Source: Ryuthela nishihirai (taxonomy: Eukaryota > Arthropoda > Arachnida > Araneae > Heptathelidae). Taken from it: a stretch of DNA of 64,000 nucleotides. Of this stretch, positions 23,735 to 35,485 are shown piece by piece. Location of the stretch: contig JAWZYU010000001.1 of the NCBI GenBank assembly GCA_038380435.1, positions 11,760,001-11,824,000 on the forward strand. The letters run 5' to 3'. Numbering within the stretch: the first letter of the stretch is position 1; every line of letters starts with the position of its first letter. The notes under the pieces are model-generated. The model made no database searches, was not told the origin of the DNA, and was given only the letters and a program-made list of their open reading frames with translations. The position numbers and the translations under genes were made by a program.

Positions 23735-24997
23735 TTTCAACCATAAATGAAAGCCATCGACAGAGATAATTTCATCCCATCAGAATCGTCTGCAGCTTGC
23801 ATTCACCACTTTAATGATAATTTAGTAATAAGATTTGATTCTGTTTCAAGAAATGATGGAACGATTTTGAAAGCTGCACGAAAAAAGCTTGTGTTAGTGT
23901 TCCCAATCAACCATCGTATTTTTTACCAAAATGGTTAGTGTCAAAAGTAAAGATCCTGCTGACCGTGTAACTGAACAAGTGAAAAGAGATGATGAATTAT
24001 TCCTGATTTCTCATGTGGAATTTGGAATGATAATTTGTTGCTACTTATTAAACAGTTTAAGTGGGTTCTAGGTGAAGAACTGAAAGTTAATAAATGGAGT
24101 AAGTTTGATACCTTAATAAGCCATTTAAGTTCTTTCAATTTTCAGTCTATTCCATTGGAAAACAAGTTGAAACTTGCAAGAAGCATTATTTCTGAATGCA
24201 AAGGATGCATTTCAGTTAGTGGGGCTGAGAAGGAAACAGTGCTAAATTTTCTTTGTAAACAGCTAAATTTGTTGACAATGAAATGCCCAAGATATTCCAC
24301 AGAGTTAACGAATGATATGGGCTTTTCAAAATTTTTTCCTTAATTCTAGTGCATATGTTTGGTTACGAAAATCTGGCATGATGTCTCTGCCTCATCCAAC
24401 TCATTTGAGACGACTTTGTTATGGTCTTGGTACTGAGCAGTTTGGCCTACATAATTCACATATGAATTTTTTTAAGGGAAAAGACTTCTTTTCTGCAGCA
24501 ACATGAAAGAGTGGTTATTGTTCTTTTGGATGAAATATATGTTAATCTAAAGTAAGTTTCAAAAAAGGTGTGATAGAAGGTTTCTCTGAATATGAAAATT
24601 TATGTGCAAAAACTGTTCAAGCTTTTATGATTGTGTCTATTTTTTCAAAAAACAAAAATATAGTTTCTTTGCATCCTGTAAAAATCTTATAGCTTATTTA
24701 CTGTATGAAATCACAGTGAAAGTGATAAAGGCTTTAGCTGATGCAGGTTATACTGTAATATCTGAGGGGAACTGAAATCTAACATACTTAACCCATTTGA
24801 TAAGGATCATCAAATATATTTTTTGTTTAACACAGTGCATTTGTTGAAGTTTATACCAAACAACTGGTTCAGGCAACTTGATAATGAGCAATCACTTATA
24901 TTCCCTTCATTTGACGACCAAAATTTAGTACTAAAGGCTAGTGTGTCACACATAAAAAAGTTATATGCTGCTGAAAGCAGCAATGTAGTTAAACTTG
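23735..24997 (+). pseudogene. P-element/THAP-type transposase, N-terminal and central part
   Basis: 23,747-23,938 carries the C-terminal part of a THAP zinc-finger DNA-binding domain (DNFIPSESSAACIHHF, then an SRNDGTIL block and a degraded IFP end). 24,035-24,343 and 24,312-24,506 carry the middle (LLLIKQFKW; AYVWLRKSGMMSLPHP; LRRLCYGLG). The catalytic-domain start LLDEIYVN is near 24,516, followed by an in-frame stop, then GVIEGFSEYENL in another frame. The last part (LLKFIPNNWFRQ) is 24,823-24,997. At least three frame breaks are present. The frame stops at VVKL where the gypsy element is inserted; the next residues resume at 35,486. The protein would cut and rejoin the transposon ends. Confidence 0.85.
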
Positions 24998-25757
24998 TGT
25001 TATGCACTGATTTTACATCAGGCATGGGTGGATGACAGGCGGAATCACCACTCTTGCAGTGTGAGGTCCAGCCGGAATGGTCGGGGGGTGTGAAAGACTG
25101 CTGACAGCTTTAGTGCGATCTCACACGGGAAGATGAATTCGAGAAATCGTCCCCCACATCAAATACAGATGTAGGACTGGACAAAATCGTCCAGTTGTTT
25201 ACAGTAACGAACGCGGAATTCTGTTTCCCAGGTGGCGATGTCAACCTCAAGCGCAACGACAGATTCCCTGGAGGGAATTTATTACTCGTACGCTCCTCTG
25301 CAGATGCTACATATGGTGAACATACCATTTTCGGGAAAAACAAGTGGAAAGGAACGTGGGATAGAGTAGCGAGGCAGGGAGGGCTTGAGTTGACCTGAGA
25401 TTTTGAACAGAGCAGACATCACTGAGATTTTAGAGAGAGCAGTTGGATGGGACAGCCAGAGATCAGCGCCGGCCAGATCCAGTATCGGCATATTGGAATC
25501 ATTGGAAATGAGTGCTGGACTTTGAATCAAAAGCAATGTGATTTGATGCATTAATGTAAGGACATCCCTATGAATGACTGGTTTCCTAGAATTAGAAGCA
25601 GAGAGACTGGAATTTGCTTCCGAAGCGCCTCACTGGTGAAGGGAACCCTCCCCCTTCCAACATAACCACGATGATGCAGCCAAATGCTTCTCTTTGCCGC
25701 AGCCAAATTACCCAACAGCGTAGGTGATGGTCAACTGAGGGACCATCTCCACATCAG
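24998..25757 (+). repeat. 5' LTR, with internal and 3' deletions
   Basis: The first 28 bp match the start of the 3' LTR (34,132-34,159). A 179-bp block present at 34,160-34,338 is then missing, and 25,027-25,757 aligns with 34,339-35,081. The match ends at CTCCACATCAG, so about 400 bp of LTR, the primer-binding site and the start of gag have been lost in one deletion. The minus-strand ORFs here recur in both LTRs and are not genes. Confidence 0.85.
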
Positions 25758-26388
25758 AAAATCATTGAAAGGGAATGACTCGAATTCAGAGGATTTCACA
25801 GCTATACAAGATCAAGTCCGTTTATTCCAATTTGTAACCGGTTTGTTGTCCAAACTAAAAAGATTTGTGTTAAGCCATAACCCTAAAACGTTTGATGAGA
25901 CTGTAGAAAGATCTATCTTGGAGGAAAGTAAGGAACAGCTTTCTGACAGATCAGTTAGTATTTGCGCTATAGGTACCGATTCGCAATATGATGAACTTAG
26001 GTCTGGTAACATAGAGGCAATACAAGAACTATGTGATTTATTACAGAAACAAACTCATGATAACGAAATCGTGCTACAGAATTTTGGTACGGAGTTAAAA
26101 AATTTAGCTGAGAAGGTACGAAAGGTAGAAATTTCCTCGAGAAATCGCGATAGAAGAGTAAGGCTGATAGAGCCAACGGTTACACCATCTGGTGCGTATA
26201 ACGATCGGAGAGGGGCTTACTATACGTGTGGTAGAATTGGACACCTGGCGAGGCAGTGTCAGAGTAATTCAATTTCATATTGGAGATCTAGCATCCCAAG
26301 GGATCAACGGTATTATCCAAACCCCAGAGACATGATCCCACCGAGAGAGCCTGTGGTGAGTCATAATAATCGTTGGAGTGGACAATGA
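25758..26388 (+). pseudogene. gag remnant (capsid C-terminus and one zinc knuckle)
   Basis: The frame opens in LTR sequence (25,684) and becomes gag-like after the deletion joint at 25,757. A capsid-like stretch (VTGLLSKLKRFVLSHNPKTF) is followed by a helical, charged region and a single zinc knuckle ending CGRIGHLARQC near 26,230. The first Cys of the C-x2-C-x4-H-x4-C pattern is Tyr (YYTC), so the knuckle is unlikely to bind zinc. The basic tail ends at a TGA at 26,386. Gag proteins assemble the particle and bind element RNA. The N-terminus is missing. Confidence 0.8.
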
Positions 26389-26537
26389 AATCAAAATTCA
26401 GAAGTTAGACAACCACCGAATAGGCAGAATATTCGCATTGGTAATAGGGGGAGAAGGATTACAAGAACTCTACTTTAAACTAGAGGGGATGAGAATAGGG
26501 TGCGGTTCTCAATATCCCATTCAATTTTCAGGCGCTC

Positions 26538-27011
26538 ATGTGGCTTCCTGTACGATTATTGGCGATGATAATCATACCCCCATTAATTAAAGGAAAGATA
26601 GAAGGGATGGAAGTTACAACTCTAATTGACACGGGTGCGACTATCTCGATAGTTGACTTAAGGTGCTTTAAGAGAATAAAAGGCAGAATAATGAATAGAA
26701 TATTACCTCTTAAAGTCGGCATTAAGGGAATATGTGGTATGGATCTTCCTTTATTAGGGAAGTATGAAGTGGAAGTTGAATCAGCAGGTGCGAAGTTTAA
26801 GCACCCTGTTTATGTAGTTGACATGGAGATTAATGAGAAATATGATGCAATGTTTGGTTACGACATATTAAAATCTGAGGGATTTGTGATTAACTTAGCG
26901 AGAGGAATTGTGGAAAAGAGCGAGGGAAGTGAAGAGAGGGAAGAAATTAATTCAGGTCCCAAGGAAGTTTTTATTAAGGATATGGTCCTCCCACTAAAGA
27001 ACCCTATATAA
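26538..27011 (+). pseudogene. Ty3/gypsy aspartic protease region
   Basis: The retropepsin active site LIDTGATISIVD is near 26,622, preceded by VTTL and followed by the flap and a C-terminal GYDILKSEGF block (near 26,855), where most proteases of this family have a GxDxL motif. The enzyme would mature Gag-Pol. The frame stops at 27,009. Pol-like sequence then resumes with stops (LPRTERNILIKCAE near 27,058; SLNVINKE then a TGA near 27,200), so this is one decayed Pol frame. Confidence 0.85.
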
Positions 27012-27260
27012 ACAGAAGTTTCCCCGCCACTAGCGTAGGTAAGGTAAAAAACGTTAATCCTGCCTAGAACCGAAAGAAATATTTTAATTAAGTGTGCAGA
27101 AGTTGATGCCAGGTGGAAGACTGTACTTGTGGAGGAACATGCAAAAATCAAATCTAGTGCAATTAGGGTGGCTAGATCTTTGAATGTAATCAATAAAGAG
27201 TGATTATTAAATATTAGAGTTGCCAATGTTTCACAGTGTCCAGTATGGATTAGTAAGGAT

Positions 27261-29085
27261 ATGAAACTAGCCAGCATTGAAAGTATGGATAAAGCCCAAA
27301 TAAACAATATTAATACTAGTCCCCGAAAGAATAAGCAACCCTTAACCTTAGAGGATTTTCAGCTAGACCATGTCCCTCACAGGTTCCGAAAACGGCTAGG
27401 ATCACTTTTGATAAGGAATAAAGATGTCTTTGCCAGAGATGTAAGTGAACTAAGCCGTACAGATGCAGTATACCACGAAATTCATTTGAAAGATGACCGG
27501 CCTGTGAGACAACGACCCTATAGGGTTTCATATGCTTTGCAAGAGGAGCTAGATAATCAAATAGCTGAACTTTTGGTGAATGAAATAATCAGAAAAAGCG
27601 CATCTTCCTTTCCTACGCCCATTGTCTTACTTAAGAAAAGAGATTCTAACTATAGGTTCTGTGTTGATTACCGAGCACTGAATGCGAAAACCATCCCTGA
27701 TTCCTACCCCTTACCCCTAATTAGTGAAATTATAGACTCTCTATCGAACGCTAACTTTTTCAGTTCTCTCGACATGGTTTCAGGATATTGGCAAATCCCA
27801 GTACACCCTAGAGATATAGAAAAGACGGCCTTTATCAGTAAGAACGGACTATACGAATTTTGCTCCCTTCCATTTGGACTTTCCGGATCACCTTCGACAT
27901 TTCGAAGGTTATTAGATAATGTTCTAATGAGGTTAAAACATTAACAGGTCCTTGTATTATCTGGATATTATTGTGGCATCACAAACTTTTGATCAGCATT
28001 TAGATCAATTGCAAAAGGATTTTGACAGGCTGCGAAAATTCAACCTTAAGCTGAAGACAGCAAAATGCCAATTTCTGAAGGAATCATTATCCTACCTAGG
28101 TCATTTAATTACACCCAGTGGCATACAACCTGATCCCCGTAATTTAGAGGCAATTCAAAATTTCCCACGGCCTCAGTCAATAAAGAAGGTGAGAGCCTTT
28201 TTAGGATTAACAGGTTATTATCAGAAATTCATAGACAAATATGCAGATATTACTCTTCCCTTGATAGAGTTAATTAAAAAAGACAAGAAATTTCAGTGGA
28301 CTCCTCAAGCAGAAGACGCATTCCAGGTTCTAAAATTAAAATTAGTTAGTGAACCGGTGTTGTTGTACCCAAATTTCGAGAAACAATTTTTTCTATCAAC
28401 CAATGCTAGCGGTCTCGCCCTTGTGGGAGTCCTCGAGCAGACCAATACAGAGGAAATCCGACAACCAGTAGCTTTCGTCAGTACAAAATTAAAGCCAACA
28501 GAAACCAGATACTCGACTATAGGGAAAGAAGCTTTGGCAATTAAATTTGCTATCGATTATTTTAAACTGTATTTATACGGAAGGAAATTTACTGTGATTT
28601 CTGATCATGCACCTTTGTCTTATCTCATGAAACTAAAAGATCCCTCGAGCAGATTAGCGAAATGGAATCTAATGCTTCAAAATTACGATTTCGATATCGT
28701 GTATTGGCCAGGAAAACAAAACATTCCAGCGGATGTACTATCCAGGAATGCAAACACCATTGAAACATATTTAGTCCTACCCGATAAATTTGAAAACAAG
28801 GCTCAATTGCGAGAATTACAAATGGGAGACTCAAAATTAAAAACCATAATTGAGGCGTTAGAAGGGACAAGTAGAAAGCCATTAGCAAAAATGTCGGATC
28901 AGTTTTATATGAATGATGGGTTACTTTTTCATTACTCCATCCCACATGAGAGAGGAATTAGGAATGAGGTAACGGAGCAATTAGTTATACCCAGGAGCCT
29001 AATAAGTCAAATTTTAGAACTCTGTCATGATAATCCCTCTTGTGGTCATTTAGGGGAATTTAAGACTTTTCAAAATGGTAGCTAG
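27261..29085 (+). pseudogene. Ty3/gypsy reverse transcriptase-RNase H and integrase N-terminus
   Basis: The reverse transcriptase blocks are clear: VRQRPYRVS (27,503), SASSFPTPIVLLKKRD (27,600), FCVDYRALN (27,658), FFSSLDMVSGYWQIP (27,759) and LPFGLSGSPSTF (27,868). A stop (27,942) and frameshift follow. The YxDD box then reads YYLD-IIV at 27,955, with one catalytic Asp missing. The connection and RNase H run from 28,070 (FLGLTGYYQKF; TNASGLALVGVLEQ; STIGKEALAIKFAIDYF; SDHAPLSYL; PADVLSRN). The usual catalytic TDAS is TNAS. The integrase zinc finger begins (LCHDNPSCGHLG, 29,020), and the frame ends at a stop where foreign sequence starts. Confidence 0.9.
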
Positions 29086-29787
29086 GTAGTCACTGGAAGG
29101 AGAGCTGTGCACCAATCCCCTGTGATGATGCATAGAACCGGCCAGGCCTAGCACCTAATGTCCGACCCCGCCTTCTCGTGGTGCGGACCGTTAGTAACTT
29201 TCAAAAGAGATACTCTCTTGTGGAAGTGAACGGAAGGGGAGGGCTACCAGATTAGTGTGGCCTACTGATCTGGACAACTATGGCTACTTTTCTTTTTTTT
29301 CTACCCTGCTGAGGAGTGGTCAACCACACAGGGTCCTGGTGCTGTCCATATAAACCCGCTAGACTGGATAGATATATGGCTCTGAGCTTGATTATGGATC
29401 CTGATTTTGCTGCACTGGTGGGCTTCTGTGGAGGGAAAATCTTCCGCTGTGTTTTCTGTTTGTTTGAGGGTTGACAGCCCCAAGTGAATAGATTCACAGG
29501 ATATGTTTATCAGCTGGTGGATAATCCTGAGCATAAGTCATCGCAGGCACCTGAACTCTTTGCTTCTATTAGCATCATCAAATTCTACATTGGAGGAAGT
29601 CTTCCAGTGTAGATGGCTTCAGCCTCTAGTGGTGGGAGAACGGGGTCTTTGCCCCATGTCTGCGATTAGGGGGCTATTTGATATTGTCGGCATTCCCTCT
29701 CTCAATAAACATAGTTTCTTTAAACATCCCACTAACCATTTTCTCTCCATAGGTAGTTGGAATGTGAGGACTGCAGGCAAACAGTGG
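29086..29787 (+). mobile_element. LINE 5' end replacing the integrase core
   Basis: About 700 bp unrelated to integrase. 29,588-29,778 matches, on the opposite strand, the LINE leader and first endonuclease codons at 9,256-9,451, including the GTAGTTGGAATGTGAGGAC block that encodes SWNVRT. It is therefore the sense-oriented 5' tip of the same LINE family. It begins just after the integrase zinc finger and ends just before the integrase C-terminal domain, so the catalytic core has been lost, not simply interrupted. Confidence 0.75.
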
Positions 29788-30299
29788 CGAGTACTCAAGA
29801 GATTAAATGATGTTAACTATAAAATTAGTTTAGTTATTAATCCTCACAAGACGGAGATTGTCCATGTGAACAGACTAACAAAATTAAGGAAGAGAAAAAC
29901 TTTTTTCACTCCATCAGCAACAGACGATGAACAGATCCTACCCAAGCAAATCGACATTGAGGCCTCTTACCATATTGACTGAGCCCAGTGGAAACGACGA
30001 AGTGGAAGAATGGGAGGTAGATCCTCTTCGTTCGAATCACCCTTCGTTCGAATCACCTCTCTCGTTCGAATTACCCTAGCCAAGAAGAAACGCGGTTGCC
30101 TATTTCTATCCCTACTGATTTGTTGGTTAGAATACTCTGTTCTCCAAAACCTCAACAGTCACATCACTATGACTTAAGATGCAGGGATGCCTCCGGTCGA
30201 GTAGCTTATCCAGCCGCGCATATTTCAGCACCTGAGGCTGCGTCACCTCAGAGTGGATCTGAAAGCATGGTGGAAGTATCATCACCGGAAGAGGCATGA
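29788..30299 (+). pseudogene. Ty3/gypsy integrase C-terminal region
   Basis: After the LINE block the frame gives RVLKRLNDVNYKISL and KTEIVHVNRLTKLRKRK, the conserved small-barrel region that follows the integrase core in gypsy Pol (usual ending VVHVNRLK). The Pol tail then continues in two frames: SATDDEQ near 29,920, and a final HHYDLRCRDASGR block ending at 30,297. No chromodomain is visible. It fixes the end of pol near 30.3 kb. Confidence 0.75.
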
Positions 30300-33200
30300 G
30301 GTATAGAGATAAGATGCAAAGGAGGTATAAGGATAGATATTTTTTTTCCTCCAGATGGAGATATAGGAAGTTAAAGAGAGGTAAAGATAAGGGTATGAGG
30401 TTATGACAGAGTTATGAAGTTATGGAGTTAAAATGATATGAGGTAGAAGTAGAAAATAACGATTGAGTATGGATAAAGATAGTGTGTTTACATCAATGTA
30501 GTGAAATGAAATTAATTCAATTATAGTAGCCAGGTACTTCAGAGATTGATAATTGGAAAGAAAAAGGGTAAATATTAGTTTCATATGCTTTTAAGAATAA
30601 AGGTTATATAACCAGATAAGGAGATAATTTTGCAAAATTCATCAAGGAAGAACTATATCGCATTGATTTTTTAATCATCTTGATCCAGAAACAGAAATTG
30701 CTAATAGATTTATATTCTGCTGATTTGTTAATGACAACAATTGAGTTGCGCATCCCGACATAAATGTCCTACCTAGTTAAATGAGGTTACGAAATGCACA
30801 TGTTCTAGTAATTTCTCCATATATGGATATTTCGGCACACGATGACTCACAACCCTCATACAATGGACCAGACATCATAGGGAGATAGTAACTTGATGCA
30901 CAAGTGCCTCCGTAGGTCGACATTTAACGGTGGAAATGACTCAGATTAATGATTCAAATCACTTGGGAAGTAACAGTCTCTGGGAAAGAGATTAAGAGTA
31001 TTTGTTAGACGTTTAGAAAACCAACCCTAACACTCATTCAAACCTTAGACCCCTGATGGCTCCTCATAATGCGTTGCTTAGATTTCATGATGACTTCTTC
31101 TCGTGATATTTGGTTAAAGTGATAAAAACATGTATTGAGCAATACTCAAGGGTGAGCTGTAGATCAGAACAGATTATGAAAGTTGACATGAGACAGTGTG
31201 AAATTGAGTTGTTATATTGAGAACTGTATTCCCTAATTATTTGATTACATCATAAATACACATACACTTTTGGTCACACTAATTAATCCTCTCAGACCTT
31301 CTACTGTGACCTCTATGGCAAGCAGCTGCTTGAGGGGGTATTTTTTTTAATTAATAAAAAGGTAATTGGCAAATTCACATAAAACATGGGAACAGCGGTT
31401 AAACAAACATAATAGAATATGCAATACTTAAAGAATAATAATTCAAGGTGTTACAGAGAATTAATTAGTAATACATTATTAATATTTTAATCAGTTGGCT
31501 CCATAAGCAGTTGTAAAACTATATTATTTAGAACATTAAACGTAATAACATGCAGGTAAATTTAAAAGTATTTTAAAAAGAAAGAGGAGAGGAAAGAGAT
31601 AAATTAATGGGATTAGTGCCGAGTTAAATTTAAAGCAACCTGAAACATATCTTAAAAAAATACCTAAAGAGAATAGAGTATATTCCAATTTCAATCTGAG
31701 GAGTAGCCAAAACATAAGCCAGGATATTACGTGCTACATAGTAGAGTCGCAAAAATAGTAATTATGACGTTCTGTGCTTGAGTCAAAGGCCACGACTTAA
31801 ATATATCTTGTCATATCAGCTTTCAAAAAGCATATTTAGAGAAATATAGACTCTAGCTACAGCAATTGAACATTCTGATTGTGACCACCTAGATTGCAGT
31901 ACCTGATTAAAAAATTAAAAAGGAAGTAAAACAATAAAGTCACCCCCGACACGAAGACAACACACAACACGGAGACGTAATACTTTGACTGCAAAACACG
32001 AGTAGCCTTGCAAAACAATGGAGATACAAACCCCCGTGGGGACAGGAGTGAACCAGCAGTGAGAATTTTATGACATGAAACGGAACGTAAATCGAGGATT
32101 GTCTAGTTAGTCTATAGTGACCGAGTGAAATTGTATCTCTCCACAGATTTGATGTAATAAAAGAGTGCAAAGGAATTTTTTTTTTCTAGATATGTGTAGG
32201 CATAAATTGTACCAATTACATATGGTTTATGAGAAAATTCTAAAATATTTCTTTAGTTAGTGCTATATTGAGAATAAGGTCATGTGAACTAAATACTATA
32301 GCGGGACCCCAGAGATTAATAGTTATTTAATATGAGCTAACAACTTTAGATAAGCAAAGTATATGTCATAACAGAATAGAAAGATTGTATACAGGAAGGA
32401 TATAAGAACTTTTGTTTGATTTTATTTGGTTTTTCTGTCATTAAGGAATAGTAATGGAATATGTACTGAAATGATATAAAATTGTTCTCAGCTACACGTT
32501 GCTAATAGAGAGAACAGAGATTGAAACTCTGAATATTTATTGGACACAGCCTGTGGTGATAGATTTTGCCGCTGTGTAACCAATTGTCTGAAATACTTTG
32601 AATGGATAAAAAAACAATGAAGCATGGGAAATAAGAGGAATAATTACTCTTGGAATGTTTCCACATTATCGGATAGTTATTGATATCGGCCAAGAGTCAG
32701 GAAAGGCCATAAAATATTAATCATAGAAAATAACCTACTGTTAACCCTCAGATTAATGTAAGAACAAGAGGTGCTCATACTGTAAGAGTTATCAATGAAG
32801 GAAGAAGGGATATGTGAGACACTCTCCTTGAAGAATGCATTATCATTGTAGGGTCATGTAGGAAGAAGAATGTAACAAGAGTAAGAGTAATGCGTCAATT
32901 ATGAAACAGTAAGAACGGTGCAGTTTAGAGAATTTTTTTTGTTGGTAACAATATACCTTTTGCTAACCAACTGTGTAGCACCTTGGTTAATATTGTCAAT
33001 ATCTGAATTTGATTAGATATGCTTGCAGAGTGTGGCATACAAATTGTTGAATGCAGAGGTGGATTCATATATATTGTATATAAATGAATTCTACTAAATT
33101 AAGGACTGTTGAAAAGAGAGGAAGCAAATCAGTGTAAGGAGTGATGATTTAGGTGGTTATGTAAACTCCGCGATGGTAACAAAAGGTCTTGTAAATTAAA

Positions 33201-34131
33201 CAAGCCTCGGTTAACATGGAAATATGTTGGAATCAGCCATTCTCAGTTGGCAGATTCCGCATAACGAACTATGTTCTCTTGATTGCCAAACTTTCTGAAC
33301 TATGTTTGGAAGGAATTTTTATAACATACGAAAAGAAAATGCCATACCAGAACTGGATCATAAGAGGTTTAGTTTTGTAGGATGAAATAGAGTATTGCAT
33401 CATAAAATAAGCCCTAGGGGTACGATGAATGTTATTTTGATAATAAACACTCTGTGAAAGAGTTAAGCAAAGTTGAATTTTAAAATTATGCGAAACTTTG
33501 TTGATTGTATGTAGATATTGGATACTTACACCTTGTTTCACTTCCATGCAACGGAGTGACGCCCTCAGACACAGTGAACATTGAACAGAAAGAGACTTCA
33601 GGACATTGCACCTTGTGAAAAAAAAAGGATATGTGCTAAAAGGTTGTGCTGTTTCAACAAAATATGATCTGTGAAAAGTCAGAAGACTCTTTCTTAGGCA
33701 CGAACTACAATCCTTCAGGGAGTCAAAGACTCGGTGCTTTATACACCCCACTACAGGCATTATTCTCCCACCTCAGTTGGGGAAAAAGACCGCTCGGGAG
33801 AAATCCTGGAAGAAATTGACAATTTAGCATTGGCAGAACCGGCCTGCTCTGAAAGGCGGAAGGAGCCTCCATGGACTCTTACCATTTTCCAGTTCCTTTT
33901 TGTTCAGTATTGTTTTATGTTTCCATAAACCATTTTCCAGAGACTTTCCCGTGAATGATAGGACTGTTTTTTTTTAAGAAAGATAATTTTCATTAGGATA
34001 GCAATTACAGTATATTTTCATGTCATTTTGTATATATTTAGTCTGTAAGTACATATTAAGAAAGGATATGTGGACCCCATTTATGTGAAAGTCAAAGGAG
34101 GGAGAGTTTTTTTTTCATAAGGGTAAAGGTG
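30300..34131 (+). other. Internal gypsy sequence after pol, no recognisable gene
   Basis: About 3.8 kb, A/G-rich on the plus strand, dense with stops. An env-like ORF is sometimes found here in gypsy elements, but I see no signal peptide, fusion peptide or membrane anchor that would support one. The 163-codon minus-strand ORF 33,269-33,760 has no domain. A purine tract (AAAGGAGGGAGAG, 34,094-34,106) lies 25 bp before the 3' LTR and may be the polypurine tract. A SINE B fragment is at 31,291-31,350. Confidence 0.5.
31291..31350 (+). mobile_element. SINE family B tail fragment
   Basis: Contains CTCTCAGACCTTCTACTGTGACC then GGCAAGCAGCTGCTTGAGGG and a T-rich tail (quoted in parts). A deletion has removed the central body. 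It lies inside the gypsy element, so it inserted after the gypsy did. Confidence 0.8.
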
Positions 34132-35485
34132 TGTTATGCACTGATTTTACATCAGGCATAACGATTTATTTTTTTTAAATTAATTTCTCACTCGATTTAG
34201 TTTCTTTTAAACACAGAGGGAATACACGAACAGACTAACAGGATGGACACGTTAGGAGGGGGCGTGATTCGCAGCTGCCCCGACGGGCCACACACAGAGA
34301 ACGCCCAGCGCCCAGATGACACGACACAGCGCCCATTAGGTGGATGACGGGCTGAATCACCATTTATTCTCTTGCAGTGTGAGGTCCGGCCGGAATGGTC
34401 GGGGGGTGCGAAAGACTGCTGACATCTTTAGTGCGATCTCACACGGGAAGCTGCATTCGGGAAATCGTCCCCCACATCAAATACAGATGTAGGACTGGAC
34501 AACATCGTCCAGTTGTTTACAGTAACGAATGAGGAATTCTGTTTACCAGGCGGCGATGTCAACCTCAAGCGCAGTGACAGACCCCCTGGGGGGAATTTAT
34601 TACTCGTAAGTTCCTCTGCAGATGCTACATATGGTGAACATACCATTTTCGGGAAAAACAAGGGGAAAGGAAAGTGGGATAGAGTAGCGAGGCAGGGGGC
34701 AGGGAGGGCTTGAGTTGATCCGAGATTTGAACAGAGCAGACAGCACTGAGATTTTAGAGAGAGCAATTGGACGGGATGGCCAGAGCTCTGCGCTGGCCAG
34801 ATTCAGTATCAGCATATCGGAATCACTGGAAATGAGTGCAGGACTTTGAATCAAAAGCAGTGTGATTTGATGTGTTAACGCAAGGACATCCCTATGAATG
34901 AGTGGTTTCCTAGAATTAGAAGCAGAGAGACTGGAATTTGCTTCCGAAGCGCCTAACCAGTGAAGGGAACCCTCCCCCTTCCACCAGAACCACGATCATG
35001 CAGCCAACCGCCTCTCTTCGCCGCAGCCAAATTACCCAACAGCGTAGGTGATGGTAAACTGAGGGCCCGTCTCCACATCAGCCACAGTGCGACGGAGATG
35101 TTTTCCCAGTCATCGGCTAAAGGACGAATTAAGGAGATGGTCCCCACCCGATTTCAATTGTTTAAGTTCCTTCTTTTTTTAAATCCACGATAGACGATTG
35201 ATTATTAGAAAAATTTATTGTTCTGCCTGTACTTTTAAATATTTTGTCTCAATAAATATTCCTATTGTTTTATGTTTCCATAAACCTGAGTTGCGCTCAT
35301 CATTGTTCATATTAATAAAAACGTCTTCCCCTAAGGAGACGGCCTGGGATTTTTGCGGCCCGTATTGTCTAATTAAGGGAATAATCCGTAATTGGGTAAT
35401 GTGGGAAACACAACTCCACAGATTTAAATTTGCATATTTCTACCTAAAAATTGAATATGGTTGCATCCGCGAGGTGCGCACAACA
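34132..35485 (+). repeat. Complete 3' LTR (1,354 bp)
   Basis: Starts TGTTATGC, with a short inverted repeat of this start (GCATAACG) 20 bp later, and ends GCACAACA followed by the CTTG duplication. It contains the 179-bp block missing from the 5' LTR and about 400 bp of downstream LTR also lost there, including an AATAAA near 35,251. ORFs called here (34,428-34,766 minus; 34,960-35,193 plus) are not genes. Confidence 0.85.

Noticed and set aside
24998..25025. 28-bp host duplication flanking the gypsy element
   Set aside because: The string at 24,998-25,025 and 34,132-34,159 first looked like a long target duplication, but it is the LTR start; the true duplication is CTTG.
33269..33760. 163-codon minus-strand ORF as a gene
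   Set aside because: No domain, no start context, and it lies inside the gypsy element on the wrong strand.
30300..34131. env gene of an endogenous retrovirus
   Set aside because: The position fits, but no envelope feature or long plus-strand ORF can be seen.
34428..34766. 112-codon minus-strand ORF in the 3' LTR
   Set aside because: A homologous ORF lies in the 5' LTR at 25,110-25,343 and both are within LTR sequence on the strand opposite to the element's genes.
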